27,477 nucleotides of DNA from Alteromonadaceae bacterium (GTDB lineage Bacteria; Pseudomonadota; Gammaproteobacteria; Pseudomonadales; Oleiphilaceae): NCBI GenBank assembly GCA_013393545.1, contig JABXHG010000008.1:1-27477 (forward strand), given 5' to 3'. A model generated the notes under the pieces. The model did not search any database and was not told the origin of the DNA. It worked only from the letters and a program-made list of their open reading frames with translations. Below, one piece after another: positions 23,375 to 27,477 of the stretch (position 1 is its first letter; every line of letters starts with the position of its first letter). Both the position numbers and the translations under genes were made by a program.

Positions 23375-24489
23375 GGGTCCTGCATTTTTATCGCACTTAC
23401 CTGCCGGAATCTTACGGAGGTGTTGAAGAGGCGATTCGCCAAACGTGTCTTGCAACCAGTAGACAGGGGGTCGAGAACCGTGTTTTGACGCTGGCTCGAG
23501 TGCGTTCGGTCCAAACACTGGAGCGCCCGGAAGCCAGTGTTATTCAGGCTCCGTTGCAATGGGACCCGGCATCCTGTTCGATGGGGCTGTCGTTGTTTCG
23601 TCTTTATGTTGAACACGCCCGTTGGGCGGATGTAGTGCATGTGCACTACCCCTGGCCGTTTGCTGATCTTGTGCATGTTTTGTCGCGGGTGAGACGGCCA
23701 GTTGTCATGACTTATCACTCGGATATTGTTCGTCAGAGTTCTCTGGAGCGTTTGTACGCGCCTCTGCGCCGGCTTTTTTTTAGGCAGTTGGACGTAGTCG
23801 TAGCCACATCACCGAATTATCTGGAATCAAGTGCTTTTCTACAGCATTACCGTGATAAAACCACGGCTATCCCGCTGGGGTTGTCTCCTGAAAGTTATGC
23901 CTCTCCTTCTGACGCGTCCCGTCAATATGTGATGGAGCGGTTTGGGGCGGGTTTCTTTCTGTTTGTTGGCGTGTTGCGCTATTACAAGGGGCTGGACACG
24001 CTTTTGGAGGCGGCGAGAGAGACGGGCCTGCCGGTGGTTATTGCCGGTACCGGGCCAGAGCATGAAAGGCTTTGGCAGCGCTCACAGGCCATGGGCCTTG
24101 ATAACGTGCTGTTTGCCGGTTTTGTTTCTGATGAAATCAAGGCGGCTTTGTTTGAAGCGGCCAGGGCAGTGGTGTTTCCTTCTTCGCTGCGTTCGGAAGC
24201 TTTTGGAGTGACTTTGCTCGAGGGATTGATGCATGGAAAGCCGTTAATCAGCTGCGAGATCGGGACCGGCACTTCTTATGTGAATCAGCATGGCGAAACG
24301 GGGCTGGTTTTACCTCCGGCAGATACGCCCGCGCTGGCTCATGCCATGCAAACATTGGCAGCAGATGATGACATGGCGGCAGACATGGGCAGTAAGGGCC
24401 GTGAGCGCCTTCAACGGCTGTTTTCGGGTGACGCAGTCGGTTCTGCTTATATGGCCTTATACAGAAAGCTTGAAGCCGGTGGTAGCTGA
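23371..24489 (+). CDS. GT4 glycosyltransferase (372 aa)
   Basis: The start is TTG at 23371-23373, overlapping the stop codon of the protease gene as TTGA, with GGAAGGA upstream. It gives the natural opening MRVLHFYRTYLPESYGGVEEAIRQ. Family 4 features include the Gly-rich first loop, VVHVHYPWPFADL, LRYYKGLDTLLEAA, VVIAGTGPEHERL and SSLRSEAFGVTLLEG with an intact E-x7-E. It probably uses GDP-mannose or a similar nucleotide sugar and extends or starts the exported glycan. Translational coupling to a protease is unusual for a glycosyltransferase. It converges with manB, leaving only 14 bases between stop codons. Confidence 0.87.
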   Translation: MRVLHFYRTYLPESYGGVEEAIRQTCLATSRQGVENRVLTLARVRSVQTLERPEASVIQAPLQWDPASCSMGLSLFRLYVEHARWADVVHVHYPWPFADLVHVLSRVRRPVVMTYHSDIVRQSSLERLYAPLRRLFFRQLDVVVATSPNYLESSAFLQHYRDKTTAIPLGLSPESYASPSDASRQYVMERFGAGFFLFVGVLRYYKGLDTLLEAARETGLPVVIAGTGPEHERLWQRSQAMGLDNVLFAGFVSDEIKAALFEAARAVVFPSSLRSEAFGVTLLEGLMHGKPLISCEIGTGTSYVNQHGETGLVLPPADTPALAHAMQTLAADDDMAADMGSKGRERLQRLFSGDAVGSAYMALYRKLEAGGS

Positions 24490-24503
24490 CTGGCTCCTGC
24501 CTG

Positions 24504-25949
24504 TTAGCTAACCGGTTTCCCCTGCTTGCCCAGCCGCTCCATGCAATGCCGTAGCAAATCGCTTACCGCTGATGGCGTTTCTGCCTCGCAGTAACAACGT
24601 AGTTCAGGGGCATTGCCAGACGGTCTGACGTGCACTATCCGGCCATCGGCGAGCGTGGCTCGCAGGCCGTCTGTGGTGTCAATGGAATGTATCGGGGTTG
24701 GGAGATCCAGGCTTTTTTGCATGGCTTCCGGCTGCTCCTTCCATTGCCGTATGAGCGCCTGGCTTTGTTCGGTGGCAAAGTCTTTTAGCCTGTCGCTGTC
24801 GGTATAGCGCTCTGGCAGGTTGCTGATCAGGGCGGAGACAGGGCGTTTGTTCTGGTTGGCTTTGGCCAGAACAACCAGGGCGGGCAAAATGGCGTCTCGC
24901 GTGGGCAGCGGCTGCAGCGCGGCTCCCGGAGCGTTTAGCGCAGACCCCAGAAGAAAGCCGCCGTTTGCCTCAAACCCTGCAATGCTCTGATGTGTGCCAG
25001 CGAGTTCCGCCATGGCTTCGATTACAAAAGGTGAGCCGATTCTGGTGCGCTTGATTTCTTTGAAGCTATCACTGCGTTCGATGGCCGTGTTGCAGCTGAC
25101 TGGTACGGCCAGTGCTTCGATGCCCAGCGCCTGAGCGCACAACAGCCCGAGAATGTCGCCTCTGAGCCACTGGCCGCTTTCATCGGCAAGGAGAGGGCGG
25201 TCACCGTCGCCGTCGGTGGAGAAGATGGCGTGCAGATTGTGCTCTTCTGCCCAGGCCCGGCCACGGGCTTTGTCGTCCTGGGTGACGGCTTCTGTGTCGA
25301 TGGGCACAAATTCTTCGGTGCGGCCCAACGGGATTACAGTGGCGCCCAGTTGTTCCAGAATATGAGTGTTTGTGTCGCGCCCTGCAGCCGAATGCTGGTA
25401 AACGCCTATGCGCATGCCGGCGAGGGTGTGGGCCGGATATAGGTGTGTGTAGCGGTTTATGTAGCGTTGAGTGGCTTGCGGTGATTCTGCCGGCAATTCG
25501 GCTGTGTAGGCGGGAAGCTGCGCGGTTGAAGCGGCAATGCTTTGCTCGTCTGCTTTGCTGATTTCGCCATCAGGCCGGTAAAATTTGATGCCGTTTCTGT
25601 CGAAGGGGATGTGGCTGCCGGTGATCATAATGGCCGGTATGTGCTCGGCCATGGCATGCAGAGCCAATGCAGGTGTTGGCAGTACGCCAAAGTATTCTGC
25701 CTCGAGGCCCAGTGCTTTGGCGGCTCCGGCGCAGGCTGCTGCCATCTGGGGGCTGCTGGGGCGCCTGTCGATACCGATGGCCACTTTCGTAAACCGGAAC
25801 TGATGCTTAAGACCTTGCAGGAATGCTGTGGCGAACGCTGCACAAACCTCATCCGAGAACTGCTCGACCAGCCCCCGGGCGCCGCTGGTGCCAAATGTTA
25901 TGTCGCTGTCGGCAATGAGATGGCCTGCTGTCTGGGCTGTGATTGGCAC
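24504..25949 (-). CDS. manB: Phosphomannomutase (481 aa)
   Basis: This alpha-D-phosphohexomutase interconverts mannose 6-phosphate and mannose 1-phosphate, the precursor of GDP-mannose. It has all four sites: FGTSGARGL near 19-27, the phosphoserine loop MITGSHIP with Ser112, the Mg-binding DGDGDR at 246-251, the sugar-binding EANGG loop (about 334-338) and the phosphate-binding RPSGNAPE near the C-terminus. Length is normal. The ATG at 25947-25949 is the likely start. It faces the GT4 gene tail to tail and diverges from the beta-barrel gene. Its presence suggests that the polymer made here contains mannose or a GDP-mannose-derived deoxysugar. AlgC-type dual specificity cannot be excluded. Confidence 0.9.
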   Translation of the reverse strand: MPITAQTAGHLIADSDITFGTSGARGLVEQFSDEVCAAFATAFLQGLKHQFRFTKVAIGIDRRPSSPQMAAACAGAAKALGLEAEYFGVLPTPALALHAMAEHIPAIMITGSHIPFDRNGIKFYRPDGEISKADEQSIAASTAQLPAYTAELPAESPQATQRYINRYTHLYPAHTLAGMRIGVYQHSAAGRDTNTHILEQLGATVIPLGRTEEFVPIDTEAVTQDDKARGRAWAEEHNLHAIFSTDGDGDRPLLADESGQWLRGDILGLLCAQALGIEALAVPVSCNTAIERSDSFKEIKRTRIGSPFVIEAMAELAGTHQSIAGFEANGGFLLGSALNAPGAALQPLPTRDAILPALVVLAKANQNKRPVSALISNLPERYTDSDRLKDFATEQSQALIRQWKEQPEAMQKSLDLPTPIHSIDTTDGLRATLADGRIVHVRPSGNAPELRCYCEAETPSAVSDLLRHCMERLGKQGKPVS

Positions 25950-26026
25950 GTTTGGCCTCCGGTTTCGTGAAAAGCCGTTAGGTTAAGTCTACGGTAAGTA
26001 TCAGATCAAGGCGTGAGTGGGTGTTT

Positions 26027-26830
26027 ATGATAAAGCGACGGTGGTTGATCGTGTGTTGTGCGGCTGCGCTTGCCAGCAGTGCTCAAACCGCTTGGGCGGG
26101 GGTAGAAGCTGAAGTCGGTCTGGTGGCCGGGTATTTTGATTACCAGGAACGGTCATCATCCGGTGGCCGCCTGAATACCGAGCAGGGAATGTTGCCGGGC
26201 GTGTCGCTTGAACTTTCGCAGCCCTTTGGCGAGCACGGTTGGATAGCGTTGTCGGGCGATTGGTATTCCGGCGAGGTGCAATACGATGGGCAGACACAGG
26301 CAGGGCGTTCTTTGCATACACAGACGGATACCCGGTTGCTTGTGACGGATCTGACCATCGCGGGACCTGGCCTGGAAGCCTACGGCATGACGATCTCCCC
26401 GCTTGCCCGGGCCGGATACCGCCAATGGCAACGGGATATTCTGCCTACCTCGTTCTCTACCGGGCTTGAGGAGCGATATCGCTGGTATGAGTTGGGAGTT
26501 GGTGTCTCTGCCTGTAAAGGGTTGGTGAATTCTTCTGCTGGTCGCTGGTGTGGGGAACTGTGGGCGCTGCACGGAGCGGATGGTCGTGTTGAGGTTAATC
26601 TGCGGGAAATTGACGCGGGCCAGCCGGAGCTGCGATTGGGCTCCAGGCCCGGTGGGCGTATGAGGCTATCTGGGCAGTTGGGATCGGTAACGGTCCGGCT
26701 GTTTGCTCATTTCTGGAAATTCGGCAGTAGCGGTGAGCAAGCCGTTGATAGGCCGGGAGGGCGGTTATTGGTGGAGGAGCCGGCCAGCCGTAGCTGGCTG
26801 GCCGGATTGGGGCTAGGCGTTCGTTTTTGA
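26027..26830 (+). CDS. Putative outer-membrane beta-barrel protein (267 aa)
   Basis: I chose the ATG at 26027, which gives MIKRRWLIVCC and a clean signal peptide cleaved after AWA. The GTG six bases earlier is possible but less likely. The mature protein shows alternating hydrophobic and polar residues, many Gly, Tyr and Trp, strands separated by polar turns, and a final Phe (GLGLGVRF), all typical of outer-membrane barrels. Roughly eight to ten strands are possible. I recognise no family. It stands alone on the plus strand between manB (divergent) and a Tyr-rich gene (convergent, two bases away). Near the 3' end is a perfect inverted repeat with 10-base arms (26780-26805) within the coding sequence. 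Confidence 0.68.
   Translation: MIKRRWLIVCCAAALASSAQTAWAGVEAEVGLVAGYFDYQERSSSGGRLNTEQGMLPGVSLELSQPFGEHGWIALSGDWYSGEVQYDGQTQAGRSLHTQTDTRLLVTDLTIAGPGLEAYGMTISPLARAGYRQWQRDILPTSFSTGLEERYRWYELGVGVSACKGLVNSSAGRWCGELWALHGADGRVEVNLREIDAGQPELRLGSRPGGRMRLSGQLGSVTVRLFAHFWKFGSSGEQAVDRPGGRLLVEEPASRSWLAGLGLGVRF
26780..26805. repeat. Perfect inverted repeat with 10-base arms inside the beta-barrel gene
   Basis: CCGGCCAGCC (26780-26789) and GGCTGGCCGG (26796-26805) are exact inverse complements around GTAGCT. A run of five T lies about 20 bases further on (26824-26828), at the end of the gene. This could be a terminator placed inside the coding sequence or just constrained sequence. Confidence 0.45.
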
Positions 26831-26832
26831 TT

Positions 26833-27357
26833 TTAGTAACTGAAAGTGTAGCCCACGCCCTGGTAGGTCACTGTGTAGGTGCTGCAACCAGAGAAGTTGA
26901 CGGTCACAACGTTGCTGCCAGTGCTGTCGGTTATGCGAATGCTGCCAGTTGAAAAACCGTAACCGTTCTCACAGAGGGTCAGGTTGCTGGCCTGGTAATC
27001 TACATAACCCATTTCCTGGTCGTAGACCCGCCCGCTGACGTTATACGTGCCATTGCTCTGGCTGACGGTTGTGTTTTCCGAGCGATATTGCCGGCCGTTT
27101 TTGCCCTCGTAATCGCTGACAAGGCTGCAAGCGCTATAATTGTCTCCATTACAGCGATAGGTGCCTTTAGCCCGGCTGGTCTGGCCCTGGTAGCTGGAGG
27201 TGTAGTCAAAGCGATAGCCCCACTCCGAATCTCTGTTATCCCAGCCAAAGAAGTCAATATAACCATCAATGACATAGGGTTGGTTCTGGTAGGCCTGGCT
27301 GCAGTAATTGTTGTAATCGATTGTGTAGTCGCTAAAGTCTTCGTTGTAGTCGTGAAT
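26833..27357 (-). pseudogene. Tyr-rich secreted-type protein, N-terminus lost beside an IS30 element (174 readable codons)
   Basis: A long minus-strand frame ends at the TAA at 26833-26835 and is open back to a stop at 27358-27360. No start codon exists except an internal Met late in the frame. The product is rich in Tyr, Asn, Ser and Asp (for example NEDFSDYTIDYNNY near its beginning, CSTYTVTYQGVGYTFSY at the end) and has five Cys residues, suggesting an extracellular protein with disulfides. I recognise no family. The reading frame breaks just where plus-strand sequence leading to an IS30-type transposase begins, so an insertion probably removed the start. Frame quality (no stop in 174 codons, consistent composition) indicates it was a real gene. 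Confidence 0.55.
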
Positions 27358-27453
27358 TCAGATAATAACTGCAGCACTTTGGCGTAACCAGGTAGAGGCG
27401 GGAGGGCCGTCGCCGGTACCCTCACGGGCTTTACCGACCAAAGTGAAGCAGTG

Positions 27454-27477
27454 ATGAAGTACCGACAACTGACCCAA
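27454..27477 (+). CDS. Start of an IS30-family transposase, cut by the window end
   Basis: Only eight codons are present, MKYRQLTQ, which match the very conserved opening of IS30-family transposases (M.Y.QLT..ERYQI). GTGAAG lies about five bases upstream as a ribosome-binding site. The preceding 95 bases would be the left end of the element. The terminal inverted repeat cannot be confirmed from one end alone. The call rests on a short motif, so it is moderately confident. Confidence 0.5.

Noticed and set aside
27088..27387. Plus-strand Val/Ile/Ala-rich frame, apparently a membrane protein
   Set aside because: It is the antisense of the Tyr/Asn-rich gene: the reverse of TAC/AAC codons gives GTA/GTT, so hydrophobicity is an artefact.

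Overview
The window looks like about 27 kb of a marine gammaproteobacterial chromosome. Protein style, codon use, REP-type transposase debris and gene families fit Marinobacter or a close relative, but this is an inference from pattern and not a database match. It contains a cell-surface locus (about 5.4-26.8 kb) preceded by an accessory junkyard (1-5.2 kb), and insertion-sequence debris sits at both edges: an IS66 transposase tail on the left and the first codons of an IS30-type transposase on the right.

Left accessory region (1-5.3 kb). A decayed IS66 end is followed by a four-gene minus-strand cluster (2176 to 394) of small membrane or exported proteins with no recognised family. The first two genes of that cluster have paralogues in opposite orientation at about 3.34-4.45 kb; there the first paralogue is frameshifted and the second is intact. 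Between the two copies lie the C-terminal stump of a REP-associated Y1 (IS200-like) transposase, a frameshifted Rpn/DUF4351-type gene and copies of a 20-base repeat (core TGGACAGGCAC). A small exported DUF6795-like protein closes the region.

Surface locus, minus strand (20.9 down to 5.5 kb). The order of transcription is: (i) a 1166-residue fusion of methyltransferase, coiled coil and two GT4 glycosyltransferase modules; (ii) wzm and (iii) wzt, an ABC exporter of finished polysaccharide, each joined to the gene before it by a 4-base stop/start overlap; (iv) a PRMT-like methyltransferase; (v) a two-domain formyltransferase; (vi) a phage tail-collar-type protein; (vii) a 2295-residue cadherin/RTX-like giant surface protein. 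The giant protein has an N-terminal DUF4347 domain with a caspase-like His/Cys pair and a C-terminal DUF4214 domain, and it ends at a clear hairpin terminator.

Plus strand (21.1-24.5 kb). A divergent transcript encodes a GT4 glycosyltransferase, a trypsin-like serine protease that also ends in DUF4214, and a second GT4 enzyme translationally coupled to the protease. A convergent phosphomannomutase (manB) supplies mannose-1-phosphate, so the polymer probably contains mannose or a GDP-mannose-derived sugar. A small outer-membrane beta-barrel-like protein and a Tyr-rich gene whose N-terminus is missing next to the IS30 element end the window.

Working model. The glycan is built by GT4 enzymes from GDP-mannose-type donors, possibly capped by the methyltransferase of the fusion protein, recognised by the Wzt C-terminal domain and exported by Wzm/Wzt. 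The co-oriented methyltransferase, formyltransferase, tail-collar protein and giant protein may be a second linked module of surface protein and its modification. The shared DUF4214 domain of the giant protein and the serine protease, and the possible second protease domain inside the giant protein, make a surface processing or assembly system the most interesting possibility here.
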